64,000 nt of DNA from Pseudomonas lundensis (GTDB lineage Bacteria; Pseudomonadota; Gammaproteobacteria; Pseudomonadales; Pseudomonadaceae), in assembly GCF_002269125.1 (NCBI RefSeq), contig NZ_NQKI01000007.1, positions 62,001 through 126,000 of the forward strand, given 5' to 3'. The stretch's first letter is position 1. Every line of letters begins with the position of its first letter. Of this stretch, positions 35,297 through 46,181 are shown piece by piece. The translations under genes and the position numbers were made by a program. Under the pieces are notes generated by a model. The model ran no database searches, was not told the DNA's origin, and saw only the letters and a program-made list of their open reading frames with translations.

Positions 35297-35932
35297 TCAG
35301 CCGCGGTGTCGGGATTCCACTGCTTTGCGCAGGGTATCGATCAGGGCTTGAATGCGGGCGTGCTGCATTTTCATGGAAGCCTTGTTGACCACCAGACGGG
35401 AGCTGATGGCGGCAATGAAGTCCTGGGGTTCCAGGCCATTGGCGCGCAAGGTATTACCGGTATCGACCACGTCGATAATTTTGTCGGCGAGACCGATCAG
35501 CGGTGCCAGCTCCATGGAGCCGTACAGCTTGATGATGTCGACCTGACGGCCCTGTTCAGCGTAATAACGCTTGGCCACGTTGACGAACTTGGTCGCCACG
35601 CGCAGACGGCCTTTAGGCTCGACAGCACCTACGGCACCGGCAGTCATAAGTTTGCACTGGGCAATGCGCAGGTCCAGCGGCTCATACAGGCCCTGACCGC
35701 CGTACTCCATCAATACATCTTTACCGGCAACGCCAAGGTCAGCGGCACCGTGCTCAACGTAAGTCGGTACGTCAGTAGCACGAACGATCAGCAAACGTAC
35801 GTCTGGCTGAGAGGTCGGGATGATCAGCTTGCGGCTCTTGTCCGGATTCTCGGTCGGCACGATACCCGCTTCAGCCAGAAGCGGCAGGGTGTCGTCAAGG
35901 ATACGGCCCTTGGACAATGCAATGGTCAGCAT
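35297..35932 (-). CDS. hisG: ATP phosphoribosyltransferase, short form
   Basis: 211 residues; the first, committed step of histidine synthesis. This is the short HisG lacking the C-terminal ACT-like regulatory domain, so activity should require the HisZ partner encoded elsewhere. Motifs: [36 protein letters not shown] and the PRPP-binding [15 protein letters not shown]. It is followed by hisD; the 180-base gap before it, after murA, holds two inverted repeats. No histidine-rich leader peptide is present. Confidence 0.96.
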   Translation of the reverse strand: MLTIALSKGRILDDTLPLLAEAGIVPTENPDKSRKLIIPTSQPDVRLLIVRATDVPTYVEHGAADLGVAGKDVLMEYGGQGLYEPLDLRIAQCKLMTAGAVGAVEPKGRLRVATKFVNVAKRYYAEQGRQVDIIKLYGSMELAPLIGLADKIIDVVDTGNTLRANGLEPQDFIAAISSRLVVNKASMKMQHARIQALIDTLRKAVESRHRG

Positions 35933-35992
35933 GGGAAACGTAAGTCCTTATCAGGGTACTTATGCCCGGACGCAATCGGCGCCGGACAAACA

Positions 35993-36070
35993 TCGAGCCT
36001 GATAATCAGGCTCGACTTGAACGATTCGAGGCCAGGTAAGGTAACGCGTCAAAACCGTTACGTCACCTGG
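35993..36070. repeat. Two inverted repeats in the murA-hisG gap
   Basis: At 35993-36015 an 11-base perfect inverted repeat (TCGAGCCTGAT and ATCAGGCTCGA) surrounds a single A. At 36032-36070 a longer imperfect hairpin pairs CCAGGT with ACCTGG and GTAACG with CGTTAC. Neither has a T run, so they are more likely operators or RNA folds in the hisG leader than terminators. Confidence 0.6.
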
Positions 36071-36114
36071 CGGCTGGACACAGTCCGTGTGCCCCTGATG
36101 CCTGTTGCCAAAAA

Positions 36115-37651
<1,537 letters not shown>

Positions 37652-37697
37652 GCTCAACCTCAATCGGCGCCCAACGCGCGCGGGTCGGCCATCATAC

Positions 37698-37748
37698 AAA
37701 AAAGCCCCGCGCCTGCGAACCCCGCTGAACAGGACTCTGACGGGGGGC
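37698..37748 (-). terminator. Possible terminator after mlaB
   Basis: Minus strand AAGCCCC and GGGGCTT pair across a loop of about 33 bases, followed by six T. It lies just after the mlaB stop and would separate mla from ibaG-murA. The large loop weakens the call. Confidence 0.5.
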
Positions 37749-37765
37749 TTCTCAATAAATGGCGA

Positions 37766-38071
37766 TTAATGATGTGCCAACAGCTCGGTCAGGCCCGAAA
37801 CCTGAGCGATTTCGCGCATGTCTTCGGGCATGGCACGAATGCTCAGTGGCTTGTTCAAGGCTTGTGCGTCTCGGATAAAGCATAGGAGTAACGACAAACC
37901 GACACTGCTGGATTTGGTGACTGCCGAGCAATCAACCACAAGGGATTTGGCCAGTGCTTTTTTGATCAGCGCCTGACCTTCCTTACGCAAGCGGGGGCCG
38001 GTCTGGTAGTCGAGCACGCCACTGAGGCGCAGTTCGCTTTCACCGGCCAGGGTCACGGCACCCTCACTCAT
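37766..38071 (-). CDS. mlaB: MlaB, STAS-domain subunit of the Mla transporter
   Basis: 101 residues with one STAS domain: SELRLSGVLDYQTGPRL, the VVDCSAVTKSSSVGLSLLL core including the Ser that replaces the usual phospho-Ser site, and LSIRAMPEDMREIAQVSGL. It binds MlaF and stabilises the MlaFEDB complex in the inner membrane, which maintains outer-membrane lipid asymmetry. The ATG overlaps the mlaC stop by 3 bases (ATGA-like junction), supporting coupling. It is last in the mlaFEDCB order. Confidence 0.9.
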   Translation of the reverse strand: MSEGAVTLAGESELRLSGVLDYQTGPRLRKEGQALIKKALAKSLVVDCSAVTKSSSVGLSLLLCFIRDAQALNKPLSIRAMPEDMREIAQVSGLTELLAHH

Positions 38072-38715
38072 TGGTCGATGGCCTTGTCAGTCTCTTTCTT
38101 GACCTTGGCCACTTCACCAGCCCAGTTATTAATGGTTTTATCCAGATCGTTGCCGTTTTTCTGCATGGCATCGGCAAACTGGTCACGGAACAGCTTGCCG
38201 ATATTGATGCCATTGACGACCACGTTACGCACTTTCCACTCGCCGCCGACATTATGCAAGGTGTACGACAGCGGGTAAGTGGCGCCGTTATCGCCTTTAA
38301 CAATCATGTCAACGCTGGTGCGATCGCCACTTTCATCCTTGGCAGGGCCAACGGTGATGCCCTGGTTTTTGAATTCCAGCAAGGCATTGCCGTAGAACTG
38401 CATCAGGCTGCGCTTGAAGTTCTCCTCGAAACGCTCCTTTTGTTCTGGCGTTGCCTTTCGCGAGTACTTCACGGTCATGATGCTATTGGCAATGCTCTTA
38501 ACATCCACCGCAGGCCCGACAATAGTGTTCAGGGCATCGTAAAACTTGCTCGGGTCTTGCTTGTACTGCTCTTTATTGGCAGACAGGTCAGCCAGCAAAC
38601 GCGTGGTGGTGTCTTGAACGATGTCGTGGGCCGATTGCCCCGGTGCTGCATTCGCCATCAGAGGAAGTGCGGCCGCCAAAACAACCAGCAGGCCACGGCG
38701 CAAGAGAGAAATCAT
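38068..38715 (-). CDS. mlaC: MlaC, periplasmic phospholipid carrier
   Basis: 215 residues; signal peptide at residues 1-23 (LLRRGLLVVLAAALPLMANA, cleavage after ANA). The Tol_Tol_Ttg2 fold follows, with TTRLLADLSANKEQY, NTIVGPAVDVKSIANSIM and YTLHNVGGEWKVRNVVVNGI. It ferries phospholipid between the outer-membrane MlaA complex and MlaFEDB. It has normal length and lies between mlaD and mlaB. Confidence 0.95.
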   Translation of the reverse strand: MISLLRRGLLVVLAAALPLMANAAPGQSAHDIVQDTTTRLLADLSANKEQYKQDPSKFYDALNTIVGPAVDVKSIANSIMTVKYSRKATPEQKERFEENFKRSLMQFYGNALLEFKNQGITVGPAKDESGDRTSVDMIVKGDNGATYPLSYTLHNVGGEWKVRNVVVNGINIGKLFRDQFADAMQKNGNDLDKTINNWAGEVAKVKKETDKAIDQ

Positions 38716-38726
38716 CGAAACACTCC

Positions 38727-39194
38727 TTATTTGGCGTCTTTGCTAACGGTATTGAGCAGGAACTTGCCGATCAGGTCTTCCAGAACCAGAGACGACTGGG
38801 TGTCGTGAATAGTTCCACCGTCCTTGAGCAGTTCATCCTCCCCGCCCACGCTGATACCGATGTACTTCTCACCGAGCAGACCTGCCGTGAGGATAGACGC
38901 TGTCGAATCCACCGGAAGGTTATCCACCTTTTTTTCAATCTGCAGCGTGACGCGGGCCGTAAAGTTGTCGCGGTCCAGGTCGATCGCTGTGACCTTGCCG
39001 ATAGTCACGCCCGCCATCGAGACCTTGGCGCGCACGGTCAGGCCGGCAATATTATCGAAGTAGGCATACAGCTTGTAGGTGTCACTGCTGGCGGTCGGGG
39101 ACAGTCCACTGACCCGTAGGGCGAGCAACAGCAAAGCCAGGATGCCAGCCAGCAGGAACAGGCCGACACCGATTTCCATGGTGCGGTTTTGCAT
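38727..39194 (-). CDS. mlaD: MlaD, MCE-domain subunit
   Basis: 155 residues; one N-terminal membrane helix (about 8-28) and one MCE domain (40-120) that forms the hexameric periplasmic ring of the Mla complex. Seen: the MEIGVGLFLLAGILALLLLALRV segment in part, LYAYFDNIAGLTVRAKVSMAGV, and GLLGEKYIGISVGG. It overlaps the mlaE stop by one base and is followed 11 bases on by mlaC. Confidence 0.96.
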   Translation of the reverse strand: MQNRTMEIGVGLFLLAGILALLLLALRVSGLSPTASSDTYKLYAYFDNIAGLTVRAKVSMAGVTIGKVTAIDLDRDNFTARVTLQIEKKVDNLPVDSTASILTAGLLGEKYIGISVGGEDELLKDGGTIHDTQSSLVLEDLIGKFLLNTVSKDAK

Positions 39195-39991
39195 CAGAAA
39201 TCTCCAAACATCAAGGCGGTCAAAATAAAGTCCAGCCCGAGTACAGCCAATGAGGCATACACCACGGTCTTGGTAGTGGCACGGCTGATCCCCTCTGAAG
39301 TGGGCTCGCAGTCATAACCTTGAAACACGGCAATCCAGGTCACTACAAAAGCAAACACGATGCTTTTGATGATCCCGTTAAGCACGTCACCGGTGAAGGT
39401 CACGCTGTTCTGCATGTTGGCCCAGTAGGAACCGTCGTAGACGCCCAACCAGTCCACCGCCACCCACGAACCACCCCAGATCCCGACCACGCTGAAAATC
39501 ATTGCCAGCACCGGCAGGGAAATAAACCCGGCCCACAAACGTGGCGCAATGATGTATTTCAACGGGTCGACCCCAATCATTTCAAGGCTGGAGAGTTGTT
39601 CGGTCGATTTCATGTTGCCGATTTCGGCGGTCAGGGCAGACCCGGCGCGCCCGGCGAACAGCAATGCGGTCACGACCGGTCCCAACTCACGTAACAGGGT
39701 CAGGGCCACCATCTGCCCGACCGCCTGCTCTGAGCCGTAGCTGGACAGAATGCTGAAGCCTTGCAGCGCCAGCACCATGCCGATGAACACCCCGGACACC
39801 ACGATGATCACCAGCGACATGACACCCACGGAATGCAGCTGTTTGAGCAACAGCCCGAAACCGCCGCCGATGCCGCCACGCCCCAGCAATGCGTGAAACA
39901 GGAAAATGGTCGAACGCCCCAGTACCGAGACAATGTCGATCCCGGCCCGGCCGAACAATCCGACGCGGTCGATAATTGATTGTTTGCGCAT
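39194..39991 (-). CDS. mlaE: MlaE, permease subunit
   Basis: 265 residues with about five to six membrane helices; the permease of the Mla phospholipid ABC transporter. Typical blocks are GMVLALQGFSILSSYG, LLRELGPVVTALLFAGRAGSALTAEIGNM (cited partly), EQLSSLEMIGVDPLKYIIAPRLWAG and the closing SLAVLGLDFILTALMFGDF. It overlaps mlaF and mlaD by a base or so on either side, forming a compact operon. Confidence 0.96.
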   Translation of the reverse strand: MRKQSIIDRVGLFGRAGIDIVSVLGRSTIFLFHALLGRGGIGGGFGLLLKQLHSVGVMSLVIIVVSGVFIGMVLALQGFSILSSYGSEQAVGQMVALTLLRELGPVVTALLFAGRAGSALTAEIGNMKSTEQLSSLEMIGVDPLKYIIAPRLWAGFISLPVLAMIFSVVGIWGGSWVAVDWLGVYDGSYWANMQNSVTFTGDVLNGIIKSIVFAFVVTWIAVFQGYDCEPTSEGISRATTKTVVYASLAVLGLDFILTALMFGDF

Positions 39992-40800
39992 CAGCGCTTC
40001 CCCAGAAGATCGGTTCGGTAGTCCGACGCCGGAAAGTGAAACGGAACCGGACCGTCGGGATCGCCGTTCATGAACTGACGGATGCGCGGGTTATCGGCAT
40101 TCATCAACTCGTCTGGCGTCCCCTGCCCCAGCACCTGACCATCGCCCACTACGTATAAATAGTCAGCAATGCTCGCTGTTTCGGCCAAATCGTGAGAAAC
40201 CACAATGCTGGTGATGCCCAATGCGTCATTAAGCAGACGGATCAGACGCACCAAAACCCCCATGGCAATGGGATCCTGGCCGACAAACGGTTCGTCGTAC
40301 ATCAAGATTTGCGGGTCAAGCGCGATGGCCCGAGCCAGCGCTACACGACGTTTCATACCGCCGGACAGCTCATCCGGCATCAGGTCAATGGCGCCGCGCA
40401 ACCCCACCGCCTGCAACTTGAGCAGCACGATGTCGCGGATCATTTCTTCCGGCAGCTCGGTATGCACGCGCAGCGGAAAGGCAACGTTTTCGAATACATC
40501 CAGATCGGTAAACAGTGCGCCGCTCTGAAACAGCACGCCCATATGCTTGCGGGCGTCGAACAGATCGCTGCGCGACAGTGTCGGCAGGTTTTGCCCATTG
40601 ACCCACACTTCGCCGTTGCTGGGACGCAGTTGCATGCCCATCAAACGCAGAAGGGTGGTCTTGCCGCAGCCGGACGGCCCCATGATCCCCGTGACTTTGC
40701 CACGCGGGATACGAATATCGACGTTATTGAAAATGCTGCGCGAACCGCGCTTGAAGGAAACTCCCTTCAGCTCGACCGCGTAGGCGTTATCGGCACTCAT
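39991..40800 (-). CDS. mlaF: MlaF, ATPase subunit
   Basis: 269 residues; ABC ATPase. Walker A GPSGCGKTT, signature LSGGMKRRVALARA, Walker B LMYDEPFVGQD and the switch His in SHDLAE are all present. The C-terminal tail (about 245-269) would contact the neighbouring ATPase subunit as in E. coli MlaF. It is the first gene of mlaFEDCB, divergent from kdsD. An inverted repeat GCTTCTT-TTC-AAGAAGC at 40845-40861 lies in its leader. Confidence 0.96.
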   Translation of the reverse strand: MSADNAYAVELKGVSFKRGSRSIFNNVDIRIPRGKVTGIMGPSGCGKTTLLRLMGMQLRPSNGEVWVNGQNLPTLSRSDLFDARKHMGVLFQSGALFTDLDVFENVAFPLRVHTELPEEMIRDIVLLKLQAVGLRGAIDLMPDELSGGMKRRVALARAIALDPQILMYDEPFVGQDPIAMGVLVRLIRLLNDALGITSIVVSHDLAETASIADYLYVVGDGQVLGQGTPDELMNADNPRIRQFMNGDPDGPVPFHFPASDYRTDLLGKR

Positions 40801-40991
40801 CTAAACTCCTTGCGATGCAGCCTCTGCCTCTAACCGGACATCAAGCTTCTTTTCAAGAAGCGCGCGTTCCTTGAGCGGGCCGAACTGGCGGCGAACTATA
40901 TCACTGCTGTTACTGACCGCCAAAGGCTGTAGGAGTGCCCATTCAGGTTCAGGACAGTGAAAAATGGGTAAATCATCCTAAAGTCCAGTAG

Positions 40992-41018
40992 TGCTTTGTT
41001 GCATGAGACAACAAAGCA
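40992..41018. repeat. Perfect 10-base inverted repeat upstream of kdsD
   Basis: TGCTTTGTTG and CAACAAAGCA flank a 7-base spacer, about 75 bases before the kdsD start and 36 before the likely -10 element. No T run follows, so it looks like a protein site or an RNA hairpin rather than a terminator. Confidence 0.6.
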
Positions 41019-41053
41019 TGACGAACACACGTGAGGGAATTGCTCAGAACCGC

Positions 41054-41059
41054 TATAAT
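41054..41059 (+). promoter_or_regulatory. Probable -10 element of the kdsD-lptB operon
   Basis: TATAAT, 34 bases before the kdsD ATG. It is a consensus -10, but the -35 position (about 41031-41037) is not a good match, so an activator or another sigma factor may be involved. Confidence 0.45.
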
Positions 41060-41092
41060 CGCCGCCTTTTCTCAGGCTACCCGACTTCAAAC

Positions 41093-42067
41093 ATGAGCCA
41101 ATCCAGCGACCTGATTCAATCTGCACAACGCACCATCCGCCTCGAACTGGAAGCTGTAGAAGATTTACTGCCCCGGATCGACGCTGATTTCGTACGCGCT
41201 TGCGAGATGATTCTAGCGAGCAAGGGTCGAGTCGTCGTGGTCGGCATGGGCAAGTCCGGGCATATCGGCAACAAAATTGCCGCGACCCTGGCCAGCACCG
41301 GCACCACGGCTTTCTTTGTTCACCCGGCCGAAGCCAGCCACGGCGACATGGGCATGATTACCCGCGACGACATCATTCTCGCGCTGTCGAATTCGGGCTC
41401 TACCGCCGAGATCGTCACTCTGCTCCCTCTTATTAAACGCCTCGGCATCCAGCTCATCAGCATGACCGGCAACCCCGAGTCACCGCTGGCCAAGGCTGCC
41501 GACGTCAGTCTGGATGCCCGCGTGGCCCAAGAAGCCTGCCCACTGAACCTGGCGCCTACTTCGTCGACCACCGCAACGCTGGTCCTTGGCGATGCACTGG
41601 CCATTGCCTTGCTCGAAGCCCGCGGGTTCACGGCTGAAGACTTCGCCTTCTCGCACCCCGGTGGAGCACTTGGCCGCCGTTTGCTGCTCAAAGTTGAAAA
41701 CGTCATGCACTCGGGCGATGAGCTGCCGCAAGTGGTTCGCGGCACGTTGCTCAGAGATGCCCTGATGGAAATGACCCACAAGGGTCTGGGCATGACCGTT
41801 GTCACTGAACCAGATGGCAAACTGGCCGGCATCTTCACGGACGGCGACTTGCGCCGCACGCTGGATCGCGAAATCGACATCCGCAACGCGACCATCGACA
41901 CGGTGATGACACCTCACGGCAAAACAGCCCGCGCCGACATGCTGGCCGCCGAAGCCCTTAAAATCATGGAAGACCATAAAATCAGCGCGCTGGTTGTCGT
42001 CGACAAGGACGACCGCCCTGTCGGCGCCTTGAACATGCACGATTTGTTGCGCGCAGGAGTGATGTAA
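41093..42067 (+). CDS. kdsD: Arabinose-5-phosphate isomerase
   Basis: 324 residues; interconverts ribulose 5-phosphate and arabinose 5-phosphate for KDO synthesis. The SIS domain covers about 40-180, with GMGKSGHIGNKIAATLASTGT and the SNSGSTAEI loop. Two CBS domains occupy 205-324 (ending VGALNMHDLLRAGVM). The start MSQSSDLIQSAQRT is used; the upstream in-frame stretch contains the promoter. The stop overlaps the kdsC start by one base. Confidence 0.96.
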   Translation: MSQSSDLIQSAQRTIRLELEAVEDLLPRIDADFVRACEMILASKGRVVVVGMGKSGHIGNKIAATLASTGTTAFFVHPAEASHGDMGMITRDDIILALSNSGSTAEIVTLLPLIKRLGIQLISMTGNPESPLAKAADVSLDARVAQEACPLNLAPTSSTTATLVLGDALAIALLEARGFTAEDFAFSHPGGALGRRLLLKVENVMHSGDELPQVVRGTLLRDALMEMTHKGLGMTVVTEPDGKLAGIFTDGDLRRTLDREIDIRNATIDTVMTPHGKTARADMLAAEALKIMEDHKISALVVVDKDDRPVGALNMHDLLRAGVM

Positions 42068-42591
42068 TGACCAGCGATTTGCTCAAACGCGGCAGAGCCA
42101 TCAAGCTCGCCGTTTTCGACGTTGACGGCGTATTGACCGATGGCCGGTTGTACTTCCTGGAAGACGGCAGCGAGTTCAAGACCTTTAATACCCTCGACGG
42201 CCAGGGCATCAAGATGCTGATGGCAGCCGGCGTACAAACGGCAATCATCAGTGGTCGCAAGACACCAGTCGTTGAGCGTCGCGCGCAAAATCTGGGTATC
42301 GCGCACCTGTATCAGGGCCGCGAAGATAAATTGGTGGTATTGGACGAGCTTCTCGGCCAACTCAACCTAAGCTATGAACAGGTTGCCTATCTGGGCGACG
42401 ACCTGCCGGATTTGCCGGTCATCCGTCGCGTAGGCCTTGGTATGGCTGTAGCCAACGCCGCCAGTTTCGTTCGCGAACATGCCCACGGCATTACCCAGGC
42501 ACGCGGCGGTGAAGGCGCCGCACGTGAATTTTGCGAACTGATCCTGCGTGCCCAAGGCCGTCTGGATGCCGCTCACGCTGCCTACTTATAG
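42067..42591 (+). CDS. kdsC: KDO-8-phosphate phosphatase
   Basis: 174 residues; a HAD-family phosphatase that removes phosphate from KDO 8-phosphate. The catalytic motif is VFDVDGVLTDGRLY (nucleophile Asp and general acid Asp). SGRKTPVVERRAQNLG is motif II region and YLGDDLPDLPVIRRVG is motif IV. It has no cap domain, as expected for the tetrameric C0 type. It is coupled to kdsD by a one-base overlap and precedes lptC by 8 bases. Confidence 0.96.
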   Translation: MTSDLLKRGRAIKLAVFDVDGVLTDGRLYFLEDGSEFKTFNTLDGQGIKMLMAAGVQTAIISGRKTPVVERRAQNLGIAHLYQGREDKLVVLDELLGQLNLSYEQVAYLGDDLPDLPVIRRVGLGMAVANAASFVREHAHGITQARGGEGAAREFCELILRAQGRLDAAHAAYL

Positions 42592-42599
42592 AGCTTTTT

Positions 42600-43172
42600 A
42601 TGCTGAGTAAAAAAATTCGCAACTTCCTGTTATTCGGCGTCATAGCGGCGCTGTTTGCAGCCGTGGGCTATTGGAATATCAGCCCGGAACGCTTCCTCGA
42701 CAAACCTGCCGTAGCGGTGGATGAGCACGCAATCGACTATTACGCCATCAACGCTCATAGCCTTCAGTACCTGCCGGACGGCAAGCTCCAATACGAAATG
42801 ACGTCCGACAAGGTTGAACACCTCAAGGCTTCCGAAGTGACGCTGCTGACCAACCCGGACCTGCAGATGTACCGCGGAACCACCTTTCCGTGGCACGTTC
42901 AAAGTGAGCGCGGCGAGGTTAATCCGGACGGCACGGAAGTCGAGCTGATCGACTCGGTACGGGTCGCCCGCACAGACGAACGCAACCGCGAGCTGATTAT
43001 CACCAGCTCACGCATGACAGTATTCCCACAGAAGCAATATGCGCAGACCGAGCAAGCCGTTAGAATCGACGGCGCTGGCGGTGTGACCACTGCCAAGGGA
43101 ATGAAAGCATATTTGAAAGACGGCAGGATGGACCTGCTGTCCAACGTAAGAGGACAGTATGAGTCTCGTTAA
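42600..43172 (+). CDS. lptC: LPS export protein LptC
   Basis: 190 residues; a single N-terminal membrane helix (about 5-25) and a periplasmic beta-jellyroll that passes LPS from LptB2FG to LptA. Seen: the IRNFLLFGVIAALFAAVGYW segment, HSLQYLPDGKLQYEMTSDKVEHL in part, and a conserved GGVTTAKGMKAYLKDGRMDLLSNVRG-like end (cited in part). The start is the ATG at 42600. It overlaps lptA by 14 bases. Confidence 0.94.
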   Translation: MLSKKIRNFLLFGVIAALFAAVGYWNISPERFLDKPAVAVDEHAIDYYAINAHSLQYLPDGKLQYEMTSDKVEHLKASEVTLLTNPDLQMYRGTTFPWHVQSERGEVNPDGTEVELIDSVRVARTDERNRELIITSSRMTVFPQKQYAQTEQAVRIDGAGGVTTAKGMKAYLKDGRMDLLSNVRGQYESR

Positions 43173-43701
43173 AACCCTCCCTTTATTGCTCAGCTTGAGC
43201 GCAGCACTGGGAAGCGTGAGCGCCTGGGCTCTGCCGAACGACACCGAACAGCCTATCCGTATTCAGGCTAACGAAGCGCAGCTGGATGACAAGAAAGGCG
43301 TCGCGACCTACAAAGGCGACGTCATCATCACGCAAGGCTCGATGAAAATCACCGGCAACACCGTCACGATCACCCGCAACGCTGCCGGTGAAATTGACGT
43401 TGTGACCTCGGTTGGCAACCTGGCCTACTTCGAACAACTGCAAAAAGCCACCGATCCGGTACCGGTCAAGGCCTACGCAGTGACCATTCAGTACCATGCA
43501 CCGCAAAACCGCATCGTGCTGATCGACAAGGCCAAAGTGATCAACGATGGCAACACCACTGAAGGCGAGAAAATCGTCTATGACACAGTCAAACAAGTGG
43601 CCAACGCCGGTCGCGCCAACGGTAGCAGCGTGACTGCACCTCGTCCGCGCATCGACATGGTGATCCAGCCGAAGAAAAAAACTGACGCGAAGGCCCAGTA
43701 A
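43159..43701 (+). CDS. lptA: LPS transport protein LptA (LptH in Pseudomonas)
   Basis: 180 residues; a periplasmic bridge protein for LPS. Signal peptide 1-25 ending SAWA; then the OstA-like beta-jellyroll with [36 protein letters not shown] and [19 protein letters not shown]. Pseudomonads call this protein LptH. The stop TAA overlaps the lptB ATG by one base. It has normal length and no damage. Confidence 0.94.
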   Translation: MSLVKTLPLLLSLSAALGSVSAWALPNDTEQPIRIQANEAQLDDKKGVATYKGDVIITQGSMKITGNTVTITRNAAGEIDVVTSVGNLAYFEQLQKATDPVPVKAYAVTIQYHAPQNRIVLIDKAKVINDGNTTEGEKIVYDTVKQVANAGRANGSSVTAPRPRIDMVIQPKKKTDAKAQ

Positions 43702-44426
43702 TGGCAACTCTTAAAGCCCAGCATTTGGCTAAAAGCTACAAGAGCCGTCAGGTGGTGCGCGATGTCAGCCTGTCGATCGACAGCGGACAGATCGTCGGCT
43801 TGCTCGGCCCTAACGGCGCGGGCAAGACCACCTGCTTCTACATGATTGTGGGCTTGGTGCAAGCGGATCAGGGTCGTGTACTGATCGACGATCTGGATGT
43901 CAGTCATCAACCGATGCACGGCCGCGCACGCGCCGGTATCGGTTACCTGCCGCAAGAAGCCTCGATTTTCCGCAAGCTTTCGGTCGCCGATAACATCATG
44001 GCGATTCTTGAGACACGCAAGGAACTCGACAAAGCAGGTCGTCGCAAGGAGCTGGAAAGCCTGTTGCAGGAATTCCACATCAACCATATCCGCGACAACC
44101 TGGGCATGAGCCTGTCGGGTGGTGAGCGTCGCCGGGTAGAAATCGCCCGCGCACTGGCTACCGCCCCCAAGTTCATTCTGCTCGATGAACCCTTTGCCGG
44201 TGTTGACCCCATCTCTGTGGGCGACATCAAGCAGATCATTCACCACCTCAAGGCCAAAGGCATTGGCGTGCTGATCACCGATCACAACGTCCGTGAAACA
44301 CTCGATATTTGCGAAACGGCTTACATCGTAAACGACGGACAATTGATTGCTGAAGGCGACGCTGAAACGATTCTGGCCAACAAATTGGTGAGAGAAGTGT
44401 ATCTGGGCAACGAGTTCCGCTTGTAA
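43701..44426 (+). CDS. lptB: LPS export ATPase LptB
   Basis: 241 residues; ABC ATPase driving LPS extraction by LptFG. Walker [11 protein letters not shown]-loop [13 protein letters not shown], signature [14 protein letters not shown], Walker [14 protein letters not shown] and switch His in ITDHNVRE are all intact. It is the last gene of kdsD-kdsC-lptC-lptA-lptB and is followed by a weak hairpin terminator and the rpoN promoter region. Confidence 0.97.
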   Translation: MATLKAQHLAKSYKSRQVVRDVSLSIDSGQIVGLLGPNGAGKTTCFYMIVGLVQADQGRVLIDDLDVSHQPMHGRARAGIGYLPQEASIFRKLSVADNIMAILETRKELDKAGRRKELESLLQEFHINHIRDNLGMSLSGGERRRVEIARALATAPKFILLDEPFAGVDPISVGDIKQIIHHLKAKGIGVLITDHNVRETLDICETAYIVNDGQLIAEGDAETILANKLVREVYLGNEFRL

Positions 44427-44438
44427 GCCCCTACGCCT

Positions 44439-44460
44439 AAAAATGCCTGACGGGCGTTTT
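44439..44460. terminator. Weak terminator between lptB and rpoN
   Basis: AAAAATGCC, a short loop, GGGCGTTTT, 12 bases after the lptB stop. The stem is short (three GC pairs plus A-T pairs), so some readthrough into rpoN is expected. Confidence 0.45.
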
Positions 44461-44524
44461 CAATTTGCTCACGTCTTCCGGACGAATTGTAAACGCCTCT
44501 AGGCAAACGCTACGGTTTCAGGCA

Positions 44525-44530
44525 TATAAT
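44525..44530 (+). promoter_or_regulatory. Probable -10 element of rpoN
   Basis: A consensus TATAAT 80 bases before the rpoN start, in an otherwise gene-free gap after the lptB hairpin. The -35 region is not a clear match. Confidence 0.4.
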
Positions 44531-44609
44531 TTGCTTATGTTTGGCGCTAACGCGCCCTTGTAGTGGATGGCGCCATGCGCGCCGGCGAATAAGGTGTTAA
44601 GCCCCTGCC

Positions 44610-46106
44610 ATGAAACCATCGCTAGTCCTGAGAATGGGCCAGCAGCTGACAATGACACCTCAGCTGCAACAAGCCATACGCCTGCTCCAATTGTCGACCC
44701 TGGACCTGCAACAGGAAATCCAGGAGGCGCTGGAATCCAACCCGATGCTCGAACGCCAGGAAGAAGGCGAAGATTTCGACAACTCGGATCCATTGGCCGA
44801 CAACATTGAGCAAAAACCCGCCAGTGACATTCAAGAACCCTCCTATCAGCAGGAGTCCGCAACCACTGTGGATAACCTGGAGGAAGGCGAATGGAACGAC
44901 CGCATTCCCAACGAACTCCCCGTCGATACGGCTTGGGAAGACGTTTATCAGACCAGTGCCAGCAGCCTGCCCAGCAACGACGATGACGAGTGGGACTTCA
45001 CCACCCGCACTTCGGCCGGTGAAAGCCTGCAAAGCCATTTGCTTTGGCAGTTGAACCTGGCGCCCATGTCGGACACCGATCGGCTTATTGGCGTTACCCT
45101 CATCGACTGCATCAATACGCAGGGCTACCTCGACGAAACCCTCGAGGAAATCCTCGAAGCCTTTGACCCGGAACTGGACATTGAGCTCGATGAAATCGAA
45201 GCCGTCCTGCACCGTATCCAGCAATTCGAACCGGCCGGCATTGGTGCCCGCAATCTGGGCGAATGCCTGCTGTTGCAACTGCGCCAACTGCCTGCAACAA
45301 CGCCTTGGCTCGAAGACGCCAAGCGCTTGGTAACGGACTACATCGACCTGCTGGGCGCACGTGATTACAGCCAACTGATGCGCCGCATGAAGCTCAAGGA
45401 AGACGAACTGCGCCAGGTCATCGAGTTGGTGCAAAGCCTTAATCCGCGTCCGGGATCGCAAATTGAGTCCACAGAACCGGAATACGTTGTACCCGACGTC
45501 ATCGTGCGCAAAGACAACGAACGCTGGCTCGTAGAGCTCAACCAGGAATCGGTACCGCGCCTGCGGGTCAATGCCCAGTACGCCGGTTTCGTGCGACGCG
45601 CCGACACCAGTGCCGACAACACGTTCATGCGCAACCAGTTACAAGAAGCGCGCTGGTTCATCAAAAGCCTGCAGAGCCGTAACGAAACCCTGATGAAAGT
45701 GGCAACACAAATTGTCGAGCATCAGCGCGGGTTTCTGGAGTACGGCGATGAGGCCATGAAGCCGCTTGTGTTGCACGACATTGCAGAAGCAGTCGGTATG
45801 CACGAATCGACCATTTCACGGGTCACCACACAGAAATTCATGCATACCCCACGCGGTATCTATGAACTCAAGTACTTTTTCTCCAGCCATGTAAGCACCT
45901 CCGAAGGCGGCGAATGCTCATCCACGGCGATCCGCGCGATCATCAAAAAACTGGTTGCGGCGGAAAATCAGAAAAAGCCGTTGAGTGACAGCAAGATCGC
46001 TGGTTTACTGGAGGCACAAGGTATTCAGGTAGCCCGTCGCACGGTCGCCAAGTACCGCGAATCCCTTGGGATTGCGCCTTCCAGCGAGCGTAAGCGTTTG
46101 ATGTAA
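44610..46106 (+). CDS. rpoN: RNA polymerase sigma-54 factor
   Basis: 498 residues; sigma-54, directing transcription of nitrogen, flagellar and other genes with AAA+ activators. Region I is Gln/Leu rich ([26 protein letters not shown]), region II is acidic (about 50-125, [10 protein letters not shown]). The core-binding domain follows, then the helix-turn-helix ([10 protein letters not shown]). The RpoN box is near the C-terminus ([10 protein letters not shown]). It heads the rpoN-hpf-ptsN-rapZ-ptsO group. Confidence 0.98.
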   Translation: MKPSLVLRMGQQLTMTPQLQQAIRLLQLSTLDLQQEIQEALESNPMLERQEEGEDFDNSDPLADNIEQKPASDIQEPSYQQESATTVDNLEEGEWNDRIPNELPVDTAWEDVYQTSASSLPSNDDDEWDFTTRTSAGESLQSHLLWQLNLAPMSDTDRLIGVTLIDCINTQGYLDETLEEILEAFDPELDIELDEIEAVLHRIQQFEPAGIGARNLGECLLLQLRQLPATTPWLEDAKRLVTDYIDLLGARDYSQLMRRMKLKEDELRQVIELVQSLNPRPGSQIESTEPEYVVPDVIVRKDNERWLVELNQESVPRLRVNAQYAGFVRRADTSADNTFMRNQLQEARWFIKSLQSRNETLMKVATQIVEHQRGFLEYGDEAMKPLVLHDIAEAVGMHESTISRVTTQKFMHTPRGIYELKYFFSSHVSTSEGGECSSTAIRAIIKKLVAAENQKKPLSDSKIAGLLEAQGIQVARRTVAKYRESLGIAPSSERKRLM

Positions 46107-46181
46107 GCAACGGGCCACAGCGTTTCAGTGGCAGGCTTTCCGGCCTGCTACTTTATGCAATGGAATCAAAGGAGAAACTGT

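Noticed and set aside
35933..36114. Histidine-rich leader peptide (attenuator) upstream of hisG
   Set aside because: No run of His codons in any minus-strand frame of the gap, and the hairpins lack a T run.
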